A stretch of DNA of 64,000 nt from JAAYUK01 sp964392915 (GCA_964392915.1 CAYMRS010000009.1:4876-68875); one strand, 5' to 3'; positions 40,607 to 49,314 are shown, counted from the stretch's first letter. The notes: generated by a model not told the origin, from the sequence alone. Numbers and translations are program-made.

Positions 40607-41050
40607 CTATTTCCTGGAATCAATGAGGATTGTAACCGGTCCGTCGTTTATCAGCTCAATCTGCATAGAGGTGCCGAATACTCCTGTCGCTGTCTGAATA
40701 CCGCATTCCGAGACGAGCCGGACAAAGTACTCATACAGCAGGCGCGCCTGTTCGGGAACCTCGGCACTGTCAAAGGATGGGCGGTTTCCTTTTCTGCAGT
40801 CCGCGCAGAGAGTGAACTGTGAAACGACGAGCATACTGCCCTGAATATCCTTTACGGAAAGGTTCATTTTTCCTTCGGTATCCTCAAAAATACGCAGCTT
40901 AGCGCATTTTCGGGCAAGAAAGGAAACATCCTGCATGGCATCGCCTTTCTCTATGCCGAGCAGCGCCAGCAATCCGCGACCGATACATCCGGCGGTTGTG
41001 CCGTCAACAATGACACTGGCGTTGGTTACGCGTTGCAGCAAGACTTTCAT
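40607..41050 (-). CDS. dtd: D-aminoacyl-tRNA deacylase
   Basis: 147 residues. Removes D-amino acids (and Gly) from tRNA. Typical start MKVLLQRVTNASVIVDG, active-site stretch SQFTLCADCRKGNRPSF, and a C-terminal motif with the conserved Gly/Thr region (TATGVFGTSMQIELINDGPVTILID; here GVFGTSM in place of the usual GxFGAxM). Coupled to cca three bases downstream. Confidence 0.95.
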   Translation of the reverse strand: MKVLLQRVTNASVIVDGTTAGCIGRGLLALLGIEKGDAMQDVSFLARKCAKLRIFEDTEGKMNLSVKDIQGSMLVVSQFTLCADCRKGNRPSFDSAEVPEQARLLYEYFVRLVSECGIQTATGVFGTSMQIELINDGPVTILIDSRK

Positions 41051-41149
41051 CGATAGACTCGAGCGAACGGCATACTTCTAATTCTACCATTATTGACTGC
41101 CTTCAATTGACTCCGAGGAGGATTGTTTGCTACGATAACAACCGAATCG

Positions 41150-41204
41150 AGCCACGAAGGCTCCATGCGGCCAGAAGGCCGGCAGGAGTTGTTCGTGGTT
41201 TTTT
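41150..41204 (+). promoter_or_regulatory. Branched hairpin with T run upstream of the Co/Ni transport operon (attenuator-like)
   Basis: CCACGAA (41152-41158) pairs with TTCGTGG (41192-41198), enclosing GGCTCC/GGAG and GGCC-AGAA-GGCC pairs, and is followed by TTTTTT. Because the neighbouring dtd gene runs the other way, this terminator can act only on a transcript entering the + strand operon, so it looks like an attenuator or riboswitch platform. I cannot assign a known aptamer. Confidence 0.6.
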
Positions 41205-41246
41205 ATTGTGAGGAATAATCAAACAAAAAGGAGCGTGACCTTAATT

Positions 41247-42041
41247 ATGGACATGAAAATGCTATTTGCGGGATGTTGCATGCTGTTCCTCAGCGCTACC
41301 GCTGTCTTTGCCGCACACCCATTGGTTACCGACGACGCAGGAACCGTAGGCGCGGGGAAAGTACATCTGGAAGTAAATGGAGAAGTTGCATATGACAAAG
41401 AGCGTGTGTATCGTGCGGATCTGGGCGGTCACGTTACGGAAAAAAACCGTGGCGGAACAATAGGAGCGACGGTGACGGTCGGCGTCCATGATCGTGTTGA
41501 CGTCGTGCTCGGCATTCCCTACCAGTGGTATTCGGCGTATGAGGACGGCGAGCACATCGGTAGGGCAGACGGGTTGTCGGATATCAGCCTTGACGTGAAG
41601 TGGCGTTTTTTTGAACAGGACGGCTGGAGCATGGCGGCAAAGCCGGGAATCAGCTTTCCGACCGGTGACGAGGCTTGGGGACTCGGCAACGGTCGGGCAA
41701 CGTACCGGATGTTTCTCATCGGCACGAAAGAACTCGCCCAGTGGGCATTCCATGTGAATCTGGGCTATATCCGGAATGAAAACAAGTTTGAAGACCGGAA
41801 AAACCTCTGGCATGCGTCTTCGGCAGCGGAAGTGGAAGTAGTCAAGAATCTGAAAGCGGTAGCCAATGTAGGCATCGAACGTAATCCCGACGCATCGAGC
41901 AGCACGAATCCGGCATTTGCGCTGGGAGGGCTTATCTGGCAGATTAACGACACCTTCAGCATTGACGGCGGCGTGAAGTTCGGACTGACAAAACCTGAGG
42001 CCGATGTTGCCTACCTCTTCGGCGTTACCATGAAGTTCTGA
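41247..42041 (+). CDS. Outer-membrane-type protein (phenol MetA degradation-like family), Co/Ni operon
   Basis: 264 residues from ATG 41247. Signal peptide ending VFA-A (about 23-24), then a mature N-terminus HPLVTDDAGTVGAGKVHLE, and alternating beta-strand pattern with a terminal aromatic (VTMKF) typical of outer-membrane beta-barrels. The HPLVTDDxGT start matches the family named for phenol MetA pathway transporters. As first gene of a cbiMQO operon it may let metal or metal complexes pass the outer membrane; that is inference. Confidence 0.78.
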   Translation: MDMKMLFAGCCMLFLSATAVFAAHPLVTDDAGTVGAGKVHLEVNGEVAYDKERVYRADLGGHVTEKNRGGTIGATVTVGVHDRVDVVLGIPYQWYSAYEDGEHIGRADGLSDISLDVKWRFFEQDGWSMAAKPGISFPTGDEAWGLGNGRATYRMFLIGTKELAQWAFHVNLGYIRNENKFEDRKNLWHASSAAEVEVVKNLKAVANVGIERNPDASSSTNPAFALGGLIWQINDTFSIDGGVKFGLTKPEADVAYLFGVTMKF

Positions 42042-42052
42042 GGGAGACGGCA

Positions 42053-42733
42053 ATGCATATTCCCGATGGTTATTTGAGTCCGCAGACGTACATCCCGCTG
42101 TTCGGGCTAGCCGCCGCCTTCTGGACTGTTGCAGCGCGCAAGATGCAGGTCGTTTTGTCCCATCAGCACATTCCCTATCTGGCCATGGCGGCGGCTTTTT
42201 CTTTCCTTATTCAGATGTTCAATATTCCCATTCCCGGCGGTACGACGGGGCATGCCGTAGGCGGGGCTATCATCGCTATTCTGCTCGGCCCCTGGCCTGC
42301 CGTGCTGGCGATATCCATTGTTCTCATCATTCAGGCTATCGTATTCGGCGACGGCGGGATAACCGCCATCGGTGCAAACTGCTTCAACATGGCTGTCCTC
42401 ATGCCCTTCGCTTCGTGGTGGGTATTTCGCCTTCTCAAAGGCAGGGAGCGGGAAGGAAAGCGCGTTTTGTTCGCAGCCTTTCTGGCGGGCTATGTCGGCT
42501 TGACGATAGCCGCTCTTGCAACAGCTGTCCAGTTTGGCATCCAGCCTTTGATCGCTCAGGATGCGCAGGGCCAACCGCTCTATGCTCCTTACCCGCTTTC
42601 CATAGCAGTGCCTATCATGGCAGTTGAGCATCTGCTGCTTTTCGGCGTCGTTGAGGGACTGGTGACCACTTTGCTGCTGAAGCAATTCCTGAAACATGAA
42701 CCAGATATGATCTATGCCTGCCGGGAGGTGTGA
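42053..42733 (+). CDS. cbiM: Cobalt/nickel ECF transporter substrate-specific component CbiM
   Basis: 226 residues. It begins MHIPDGYLSPQT; the N-terminal Met-His-Ile segment binds Ni2+ or Co2+ in CbiM/NikM. About six to seven helices; FNIPIPGGTTGHAVGG is diagnostic. SD GGGAG directly before the ATG. It starts 11 bases after the outer-membrane gene and is followed by the PDGLE-type partner, CbiQ and CbiO. Metal identity (Co or Ni) cannot be told by sequence; the downstream PPOX fusion and hydrogenase leave nickel plausible. Confidence 0.93.
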   Translation: MHIPDGYLSPQTYIPLFGLAAAFWTVAARKMQVVLSHQHIPYLAMAAAFSFLIQMFNIPIPGGTTGHAVGGAIIAILLGPWPAVLAISIVLIIQAIVFGDGGITAIGANCFNMAVLMPFASWWVFRLLKGREREGKRVLFAAFLAGYVGLTIAALATAVQFGIQPLIAQDAQGQPLYAPYPLSIAVPIMAVEHLLLFGVVEGLVTTLLLKQFLKHEPDMIYACREV

Positions 42734-42734
42734 C

Positions 42735-43070
42735 GTGACGCCATTTCAGAAAAAACTCTGGACAGGTCTTGTCGTCATGGCGCTGCTGAGTCCCATCGGC
42801 ATCTTTCTGCCGAAATATTTTGATGCGGAAGACGCCTGGGGAGAATGGTCTGCGGAGAAATTGCAGGAATTGATCGGCTATATTCCGGCCGGCCTCGGGA
42901 AACTGGCGGATTTATGGAAAGCCCCGATGCCCGACTACAACCCAGCCGGCGATGGAGCAGTCCTGGGAATTCAGGCTGTCTGGTATGTCGTTTCCGGCCT
43001 TCTTGGGATACTCCTTGTGGCCGGCGCCATGTATTTGCTGGCAAGGCTTCTGAGAAGACATGGGAAATAA
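42735..43070 (+). CDS. PDGLE/CbiN-like small component of the Co/Ni transporter
   Basis: 111 residues, GTG start behind GGGAGGTG. Two helices: about 6-25 (WTGLVVMALLSPIGIFLP) and 78-103 (VWYVVSGLLGILLVAGAMYLLARLL), with a 45-residue extracytoplasmic loop. This is the CbiN/NikN-like auxiliary subunit of ECF metal transporters. The last 11 bases overlap an upstream ATG of the cbiQ frame. Confidence 0.82.
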   Translation: MTPFQKKLWTGLVVMALLSPIGIFLPKYFDAEDAWGEWSAEKLQELIGYIPAGLGKLADLWKAPMPDYNPAGDGAVLGIQAVWYVVSGLLGILLVAGAMYLLARLLRRHGK

Positions 43071-43079
43071 CATTCCTTC

Positions 43080-43134
43080 CTTTCTCCTTCTGCCGGATGC
43101 GGCGAGACCGGCTGCGTCCGGCAGAAGGAGAAGG
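43080..43134 (+). promoter_or_regulatory. Long hairpin that sequesters the cbiQ ribosome-binding site
   Basis: 43080-43100 pairs with 43114-43134: 16 perfect central base pairs (TTCTCCTTCTGCCGGA / TCCGGCAGAAGGAGAA) plus extensions with two G-U pairs, loop of 13. The 3' arm contains AAGGAGAAGG, the likely Shine-Dalgarno of the GTG at 43138. Confidence 0.75.
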
Positions 43135-43137
43135 TCC

Positions 43138-43986
43138 GTGTCGTTTGTCGAGATGGGCATTGCCGTCTTTGCCCGTCTTATGCGCGACACGTTCGTCCAG
43201 TGGGAGCATGCGTCGCGGAAAGGAGTGCTGCAGTCGCTCGATGCGCGAATAAAGGTGTCTTTCTGGCTTGTGCTGGTTGTCGTCATCAGCTTTAAGAAGA
43301 CAGTTTTGTCGCTTGCCTGTATTGGCCTGCTGGTGTTCGCCCTCGGCGTTATTTCGCGGATACCCCTCAAAAATGTTTACGGGAGAGTGCTGCCGCTGAC
43401 ATTTCTTTTTGGCTTTCTCGTTTCAGCGCCGGCCATGCTCAACGTCATCACGCCCGGCTCAGTGATTGTTCCGATTTTCTCCATCGCCGCCCCGATGTCG
43501 CTCTGGAGCATTTATGTTCCGCAGCAGATTGGTATTACAGAAGAGGGCGTGTTGGTCTGTCTGCGCCTTGTGCTTCGGGTGTTTGCCTCTCTGTCCGTCT
43601 CATTTCTGATGCTTTCGGTTACACCCTTCTCCGAGATCGTCCGCGCGCTGAAGCTTTTTCGCGCGCCGGATTCCCTGCTGCTTATTTTTACGCTGACCTG
43701 GAAGTACATTTGCCTGTTTGCCCAGATGATTCTTGCCATGTACCGCGCCAAGAGCATGCGTCTCGTGCTGGGTGTCGCCGCCCCGGATTATCGCGCATGG
43801 TCGGCGGGACGGATGGCCGCCGTATTTCGGAAGACAATGAGTCGGGCGGATGACATCTACCGGGCAATGCTCTGCCGTGGATTCTCCGGAGAGATTCGCC
43901 TGGCCGGGCTAAAGCCTTTGCAGAGGCGTGATTATGCCGGCGCATGCTTCCTGACTGTCTTTGTTTTGACTGCTGCACTCGTGTAA
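43138..43986 (+). CDS. cbiQ: Cobalt/nickel ECF transporter transmembrane component CbiQ
   Basis: 282 residues from GTG 43138; an ATG at 43060 is in frame but would translate the long inverted repeat. Five to six helices and the family's coupling helices: a first Ala-Arg-Gly-type motif around RIKVSFWLVLVVVISF, and the cytoplasmic stretch YRAKSMRLVLG ... MYRAMLCRGFSGEIRL containing the conserved R-G-F. It joins CbiM to the CbiO ATPase. Translation may be throttled by the hairpin that covers its SD. Confidence 0.9.
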   Translation: MSFVEMGIAVFARLMRDTFVQWEHASRKGVLQSLDARIKVSFWLVLVVVISFKKTVLSLACIGLLVFALGVISRIPLKNVYGRVLPLTFLFGFLVSAPAMLNVITPGSVIVPIFSIAAPMSLWSIYVPQQIGITEEGVLVCLRLVLRVFASLSVSFLMLSVTPFSEIVRALKLFRAPDSLLLIFTLTWKYICLFAQMILAMYRAKSMRLVLGVAAPDYRAWSAGRMAAVFRKTMSRADDIYRAMLCRGFSGEIRLAGLKPLQRRDYAGACFLTVFVLTAALV

Positions 43987-43995
43987 AATGGTTCG

Positions 43996-44826
43996 GTGAA
44001 CCTGTTTTCCTTCGATAGTGTTTCTTTCTCGTACTATCAGCATATTCCTGCTCTGATTGACATATCATTCTCTGTCGGCAGAGGGGAGCGCTTTGCTGTT
44101 ATCGGCTCCAACGGGAGCGGAAAGTCGACGCTGCTGCAAATCTGTGCGGGACTTCTGCATCCGCAAAGGGGAAGCATGATGTTTGACGGGAAGGTTCTTT
44201 CTGAACAGTCACTGAAGCAGGAGACGTTTCGCAGGTCTTTCCGCAGCAGGGTCGGGTTCATTTTTCAGGATTCAGACGTGCAGCTTTTCTGTCCGACGGT
44301 ACTGGACGAGCTGGTCTTCGGTCCTCTGCAGCTTGGTCTTGACAACGAAGCCTCAGCGTCTCGCGCACACGAGGTCATGAACATGCTCCAGATTGAACAC
44401 CTCGGTTCGCGTCCGACTCACATGCTTTCCGGCGGTGAAAAAAAACGGGTTGCGCTTGGCTGTGTTCTGACCATGAATCCCGAAGTCCTGTTGTTTGATG
44501 AACCTACCAACGGGCTGGACCCACGCACACAGGTCTTTCTGCTTGAGCTGATGCTTGCGCTGAGTGAAGCGGGAAAGACGATTATCGTGGCAACGCACGA
44601 TCTCGGCATGGTGAGCGAGATGCATGCCCGCGTTGCCGTTCTCTCCGAAGAACATCGCCTTGAGCGTATTGGTTCGGCTGACGATGTCCTTGCTGACGAG
44701 GAGCTGCTGCTCCGCGTCAACCTGGTGCATGAGCACGTCCATTTCCATGGCGGTCAGAAGCACAGCCATCTACACTCCCATTATCTTTCCCATAAACACG
44801 AAACCATAGAAGAGGGCGGATCATGA
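43996..44826 (+). CDS. cbiO: Cobalt/nickel ECF transporter ATPase CbiO, with His-rich tail
   Basis: 276 residues, GTG start nine bases after cbiQ. Walker A GSNGSGKST, Q-loop FIFQDSDVQLFCPTV, signature LSGGEKKRVALGCVL, Walker B VLLFDEPTNGLD, H-loop ATHDLGM. The last 30 residues are His-rich (HVHFHGGQKHSHLHSH, then HKHE) and could bind the transported metal or sense its level; most CbiO proteins lack so dense a tail. Ends overlapping the next gene by four bases. Confidence 0.94.
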   Translation: MNLFSFDSVSFSYYQHIPALIDISFSVGRGERFAVIGSNGSGKSTLLQICAGLLHPQRGSMMFDGKVLSEQSLKQETFRRSFRSRVGFIFQDSDVQLFCPTVLDELVFGPLQLGLDNEASASRAHEVMNMLQIEHLGSRPTHMLSGGEKKRVALGCVLTMNPEVLLFDEPTNGLDPRTQVFLLELMLALSEAGKTIIVATHDLGMVSEMHARVAVLSEEHRLERIGSADDVLADEELLLRVNLVHEHVHFHGGQKHSHLHSHYLSHKHETIEEGGS

Positions 44827-45530
44827 ATGAGATTGAAAAACTGGTAGCATTGCTTACACATTGGCAGACACATGAATCCGATCATGCGTCCGCATATCGC
44901 GCGTGGGCGCAGAAAACGCATGCCGCCGGGTACAGAGCTGCCGGCGACACGCTGGAGCAGATAGCGGTTGCATCGGAAAAAAACAGGGTGCTTTTTGCTG
45001 AAGCGTTGGCTTCAATAGCCATCGGAAGAAAGGAACAGAAATCCGGATTTGACCTTCCGAATATTCCGGTCGCCGGCAATGCAACGCTTCCGGAGCGTCT
45101 CCGCGCTCTCAACATGTCGCAACGCTCCGCAGTGCTTGCAACATCTGCCGATAACCGCCCCTATGCATCTCTGGTCGGTTTCGCGCTGCTGCCGGACCTG
45201 ACCGGAGCGGTTTTTCTTACGCCAAAAAACACCGTTAAATACCGGAACCTGGCGGCATCCGGGCATGTGGCGCTGCTTATTGACACCAGGAAGAATACTA
45301 CGCAGGATCTTCTTGACGCCGAAGCTGTTACCCTGATGGGTACGGCAAAAGTGGTGCGCGCGGGGAAAAAAAGAGAGGAACTGCTGGAGCATTTTCTCAG
45401 GAAGCATCCGAAGCTGCGGGACTTTGCCGAAGCGGAAACGACAGCACTTATCCTGATAGAAGCGGACCGGTATATCCATGTCAGCCGCTTTCAGGCCGTT
45501 ACGGTTTGGGAGGTAAAAAAGCCCGCTTAA
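44823..45530 (+). CDS. Fusion of a metal-transport-associated helical domain and a PPOX-type flavin domain
   Basis: 235 residues. Residues 1-70 (ALLTHWQTHESDHASAYRAWA, then AGYRAAGDTLEQIAVASEKN) resemble the small helical domain found at the end of Co/Ni transport operons. Residues 85-235 are a split-barrel pyridoxamine-phosphate-oxidase-like domain (LATSADNRPYASLVGFALL, LTPKNTVKYRNLAASGHVALLIDTR, VSRFQAVTVWEV). It overlaps cbiO by four bases. It may bind FMN or heme; function unproven. The link between metal import and a flavin/heme-binding domain is unusual. Confidence 0.8.
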   Translation: MNEIEKLVALLTHWQTHESDHASAYRAWAQKTHAAGYRAAGDTLEQIAVASEKNRVLFAEALASIAIGRKEQKSGFDLPNIPVAGNATLPERLRALNMSQRSAVLATSADNRPYASLVGFALLPDLTGAVFLTPKNTVKYRNLAASGHVALLIDTRKNTTQDLLDAEAVTLMGTAKVVRAGKKREELLEHFLRKHPKLRDFAEAETTALILIEADRYIHVSRFQAVTVWEVKKPA

Positions 45531-45577
45531 AGCAATGAAGCGTCAAGCAACCGTGAGTACAATCCTCTGTGTGATAA

Positions 45578-47095
45578 CTACTGCTTTGCCACTTTCTCTA
45601 CAATCGCGATAACCATATCGCCGATGGTTGCCTTCTCCGGCATGATGGAAACATGCAGACCTGTTTTCTCGATGGCTCTCGCAGTTATCGGTCCGATAGC
45701 GGCAATCTTCACATCTTTCAGCACAACATGAGCATCTTCTCCCATAATCTCCATGAAGTTGTTGAACGTCATGGCACTGGTGAAGGTTGCGACCGTTATC
45801 CTGCCCTCTTTCAGAAAGCGTTTCAGGCGTTTGCCGTGCCTTTCCGCCTTGACCCCCCGATAGGTGACCGGCGTATCGATTGCACCGCCGAGAGCGCGAA
45901 TCTTGTCGGGGAACAGCTCGCGTGCAGCACCTGCCCGCGGCAGCAGGATTCGCATGCCGGCCAGACTGGTTTTTTCTTCGAGAAATGCTTCACAGAGACC
46001 TTCTGCATTGAACTCAGCAGGAATGAGATCGACTTTCAGCGCAAAAGACTGGATGGCCTCCGAGGTTTTTGGGCCTATGGCACAGATGCGGATGCCCTTC
46101 AGGTCACGGATGTCCCGGTCGAGGGCCCTAAAGCGCTCAAGGAAATAGTTGAAGCCGTTTGCGCTGGTGAATACCAGCCAGTGATACCTTTCAATCCGCG
46201 CAATTGTCGAGTCTAGCTCAGCATAGTCATCCGGCGGAACAATTTCTACGGTCGGAAACTCAAACAACTCCGCGCCGAGGTCTTCCAGAACACTGTATTC
46301 GCCGGTATAGTCGCGTGTGATTAAAATTCGCTGTCCGAAAAGCGGTTTCTTTTCATACCATGACAGCGTGGGGCGGAGCCTCACAACCTCGCCGATGACC
46401 ATAACCGCGGGCGGCTTGATGCCCTGTTCCGCCGCGAGATCTGCTATAGTGCCGACAGTTCCCACGACTGTTCTCTGGTCGGGCCGAGTGCCCCATCGCA
46501 CAAGCGCGGCTGGGGTTTCCGGGCTCTTTCCATGCCTGACAAGCTGAGAGGTTATGGCGTGAAGGTTTTTCACGCCCATGAGAAAGACAAGAGTATCAAA
46601 GCTTTTCGCGATGGCCTCCCAGTTCATGGTGCTGTCGGGTTTTGTTGCATCTTCGTTGCCGGTGATGACCGCAAACGAGGATGAATATTTCCGATGCGTA
46701 AGCGGGATGCCCGCATACGCGGGCGCCGCAATGGAAGAGCTGACTCCCGGAATGATTTCAAACGGGATGCCTTCTGCAGCAAGCACTTCCGCTTCTTCGC
46801 CGCCTCTGCCGAACACAAACGGATCGCCGCCTTTCAATCGACAGACCACTTTGCCCTGTTTCGCCTGCTCGACCAGAGTCTGATTGATTTCATCCTGCGT
46901 CAGGGCATGGTGTCCGCCGCGTTTACCCGCATAGATGAACTCGGCGTCATGCTTGATGTACGTGAGGATCTGTGAGTTGAGGTGAAAATCGTAGACGACC
47001 GCATCGGCCTTCTGCAGACAACGCGCTCCCTTGATAGTAAGGAGTCCTATATCACCGGGGCCGGCGCCGATGAGGTATACCAAACCTGCCGCCAT
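45578..47095 (-). CDS. cobA-hemD: Uroporphyrinogen-III C-methyltransferase / uroporphyrinogen-III synthase fusion
   Basis: 505 residues. N-terminal SAM-dependent uroporphyrinogen III methyltransferase (1-245; GAGPGD, CRLKGGDPFVFGRGGEEAEVL, GVSSSIAAPAYAGIPLTHR) making precorrin-2. C-terminal HemD domain (about 250-505; LFGQRILITR, WLVFTSANGFNYF, ILLPRAGAARELFPDKI, ATFTSAMTFNNFMEIMG) making uroporphyrinogen III. The frame is open 65 codons further upstream inside hemC, but the ATG behind AAAGGAAAG fits. It follows hemC directly. Confidence 0.94.
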   Translation of the reverse strand: MAAGLVYLIGAGPGDIGLLTIKGARCLQKADAVVYDFHLNSQILTYIKHDAEFIYAGKRGGHHALTQDEINQTLVEQAKQGKVVCRLKGGDPFVFGRGGEEAEVLAAEGIPFEIIPGVSSSIAAPAYAGIPLTHRKYSSSFAVITGNEDATKPDSTMNWEAIAKSFDTLVFLMGVKNLHAITSQLVRHGKSPETPAALVRWGTRPDQRTVVGTVGTIADLAAEQGIKPPAVMVIGEVVRLRPTLSWYEKKPLFGQRILITRDYTGEYSVLEDLGAELFEFPTVEIVPPDDYAELDSTIARIERYHWLVFTSANGFNYFLERFRALDRDIRDLKGIRICAIGPKTSEAIQSFALKVDLIPAEFNAEGLCEAFLEEKTSLAGMRILLPRAGAARELFPDKIRALGGAIDTPVTYRGVKAERHGKRLKRFLKEGRITVATFTSAMTFNNFMEIMGEDAHVVLKDVKIAAIGPITARAIEKTGLHVSIMPEKATIGDMVIAIVEKVAKQ

Positions 47096-47096
47096 G

Positions 47097-48059
47097 TCAG
47101 TTCTTTCCTTTCGAGTAAACTTCGGCGAGGATCTCCTGCGCTCCCCGCTGAAGCAGGATATTCGCAACCGCAATGCCAAGAGCTTCCGGTGCAGTATCAC
47201 TGCCCGTATCCGATTCGCGAATGATGCGGTCGCCCGAAACGCTTCCGACGAGGCCGTCGAGACGCAACGTTCCGTTCTTCCACTCCGCATGAGCCGCTAT
47301 CGGAACCTGACAGCCGCCTTCAAGCCGTTTCAGGAGCGCCCGTTCGGCCCGCACGCACAGTGATGTCTCGGTATGGTTCAGCGGGGCGATGAGCGCGTTA
47401 ATTTCGGGATCGTTTATTCGGCATTCGATGCCCACAGCTCCCTGCCCGATTGCCGGAAGGCTGAGATTGGAAGGAAGGACTTCCGTAATGCGATGTTCCC
47501 ATCCGAGCCGCTTTACCCCTGCAACTGCAAGGATAATCGCGTCGAACATGCCATCGTCAAGCTTTCTCAGGCGGGTGTCCAGGTTGCCGCGCAGTTGCTC
47601 AATCTTCAGATCCGGCCGTATGCTTTTGAGCTGACAGGCGCGGCGGAGACTGCTTGTGCCGACGCGGGCTTCCTTGGGCAGATCGCGAAAAGAAGCGACT
47701 GACGGGATGCTCCTGTTCATCGGCGCAATGAAGGCATCATGCGGATCCTCACGCCTGCAAATAACCGTGAGGTGCAGGCCTTCCGGAAACTCGGTCGGCA
47801 CGTCCTTCATGCTGTGCACTGCGATATCAGCCTCGCCCCGCAGCATGGCCTCTTCAATTTCCTTTACAAAAAGACCTTTGCCGCCCACCAGCGCAAGCGG
47901 CACATCGAGAATCTTGTCGCCGGTGGTCTTGATGATGTTGAGATCAATGGTCAATGCCGGATACAGGCGCAGCAGTTCTGCCTTCACCCATTCCGCCTGC
48001 CAGAGAGCAAGCCTGCTGCCCCGGGTACCGATAACAAGATGTCTAGTCGTCATCATCAC
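47097..48059 (-). CDS. hemC: Porphobilinogen deaminase (hydroxymethylbilane synthase)
   Basis: 320 residues; polymerises four porphobilinogens. GTRGSRLALWQAEWV near the start, KDVPTEFPEGL, RGNLDTRLRKLDDGM, and the dipyrromethane-cofactor Cys in LEGGCQVPIAAHAE. Starts inside the hemA 3' end (overlap of 17 bases; MMM start cluster), coupled to it. Confidence 0.95.
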   Translation of the reverse strand: MMMTTRHLVIGTRGSRLALWQAEWVKAELLRLYPALTIDLNIIKTTGDKILDVPLALVGGKGLFVKEIEEAMLRGEADIAVHSMKDVPTEFPEGLHLTVICRREDPHDAFIAPMNRSIPSVASFRDLPKEARVGTSSLRRACQLKSIRPDLKIEQLRGNLDTRLRKLDDGMFDAIILAVAGVKRLGWEHRITEVLPSNLSLPAIGQGAVGIECRINDPEINALIAPLNHTETSLCVRAERALLKRLEGGCQVPIAAHAEWKNGTLRLDGLVGSVSGDRIIRESDTGSDTAPEALGIAVANILLQRGAQEILAEVYSKGKN

Positions 48060-49314
48060 CGTTCAGTCCGTAAAGTTTTTTTACAGCCATCGTAAGCAGC
48101 TCACGATCTTCCGCATTCTCCCTGAGCGCGACGGTTGGGTTATGAATCAGCTTGTTGACAATTGCCGTCACGAGATACTGCACCGCCTCATTGGTCGCGG
48201 CATCAAGATGCGGACAGCGGTGCCTGAACTTTTCGAACTCTTCAAGTTTGATTTCATCAGCCTTCTGCCGCAAGGCAAGAATCAGGGGGACGGCATCGAG
48301 CGAGTCAAGCCAATGCATGAATTTTACGACCTCTTCATTGATGATGATTTCAGCTTTATCGGCCTCTTTTTTCCGCCCAAGCATGTTGGAGTCGACGACC
48401 TGCTGCAGATCGTCGACATGATAGAGATATACGTTGTCCAGATCGTTGATGGCGGGATCAATGTTGCGCGGCACAGAGATGTCGATGATAAAGACGGGTC
48501 GGTTACGGCGCTCGCGCATGATGCGCTGCATCTGCTCCTTCACCAGCACATACTTCGGCGCCCCGGTTGAGCAGATGAGTATGTCAATGTGAGCCATCTG
48601 ATTAAGATAGTCTTCAAAGCGTACCGGCTGACCGCAGAACTCCTGGGCAAGCTCGCAGCACCGCTCGTAGGTGCGATTCACGATGCGGATATTCTGCACA
48701 CCGTTCGTTACCAGATGGCGGGCAGCAAGCTCCGCCATCTCGCCGGCACCGAGGAGCATCACTGCCTTGGTCGCAAGATCGGTGAAAATCTTCCGGGCAA
48801 GTTCGACAGCAGCGAAGCTTATTGAGACGGCATTTTGAGCGATCCGGGTTTCGGTGCGAACTCTTTTTGAGGTTGATATCGCCTTTTTCATGAGCCGGTT
48901 CAGGATAAAGCCGGTCGTTTTCCGGGTAAGCGCGTAATCGAACGTATCTTTGAGCTGTCCGAGAATCTGGGGCTCTCCGACGACCATGGAGTCGAGACTG
49001 GCTCCGACGCGGAAGATGTGGCGAATCCCGCCAGCTTCCGCGTGAACATACAGAGACGATTCAAAGTCAGAACGGGCGACGCCGTGAAATGCCGCAAGAA
49101 AACCCTTGATCTGGTTTTCAGCAGCCTCGTCAGAACGCACCGAGGCGTATATCTCAACCCGGTTGCAGGTCGAAAGCAGCGCCGCCTCCTGCACATCGGG
49201 CAAGCCATGAATGCCCAGAAGCCCATCCTCGAGCTTCTGTCCGTTGAAGGCGAGGCGTTCGCGGATATCTAAGCTCGCAGTCTTATGGTTCAGTCCGATA
49301 ACGAGGATGCTCAT
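48043..49314 (-). CDS. hemA: Glutamyl-tRNA reductase
   Basis: 423 residues; first committed step of the C5 route to 5-aminolevulinate. Catalytic Cys in LLSTCNRVEIYA (about 50), NADPH fold with VMLLGAGEMAELAARHL, and a C-terminal dimerisation helix region ending in an Asp run (GDDDD). Four-base overlap with the ccsB stop upstream. The pairing of hemA with a cytochrome c assembly gene is common in this type of genome. Confidence 0.95.
   Translation of the reverse strand: MSILVIGLNHKTASLDIRERLAFNGQKLEDGLLGIHGLPDVQEAALLSTCNRVEIYASVRSDEAAENQIKGFLAAFHGVARSDFESSLYVHAEAGGIRHIFRVGASLDSMVVGEPQILGQLKDTFDYALTRKTTGFILNRLMKKAISTSKRVRTETRIAQNAVSISFAAVELARKIFTDLATKAVMLLGAGEMAELAARHLVTNGVQNIRIVNRTYERCCELAQEFCGQPVRFEDYLNQMAHIDILICSTGAPKYVLVKEQMQRIMRERRNRPVFIIDISVPRNIDPAINDLDNVYLYHVDDLQQVVDSNMLGRKKEADKAEIIINEEVVKFMHWLDSLDAVPLILALRQKADEIKLEEFEKFRHRCPHLDAATNEAVQYLVTAIVNKLIHNPTVALRENAEDRELLTMAVKKLYGLNGDDDD

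Noticed and set aside
41120..41207. Cobalamin or NiCo riboswitch
   Set aside because: No B12-box or recognisable NiCo core; only a terminator-like hairpin is supported.
43080..43134. Rho-independent terminator inside the cbi operon
   Set aside because: No T run follows; the 3' arm holds a ribosome-binding site instead.
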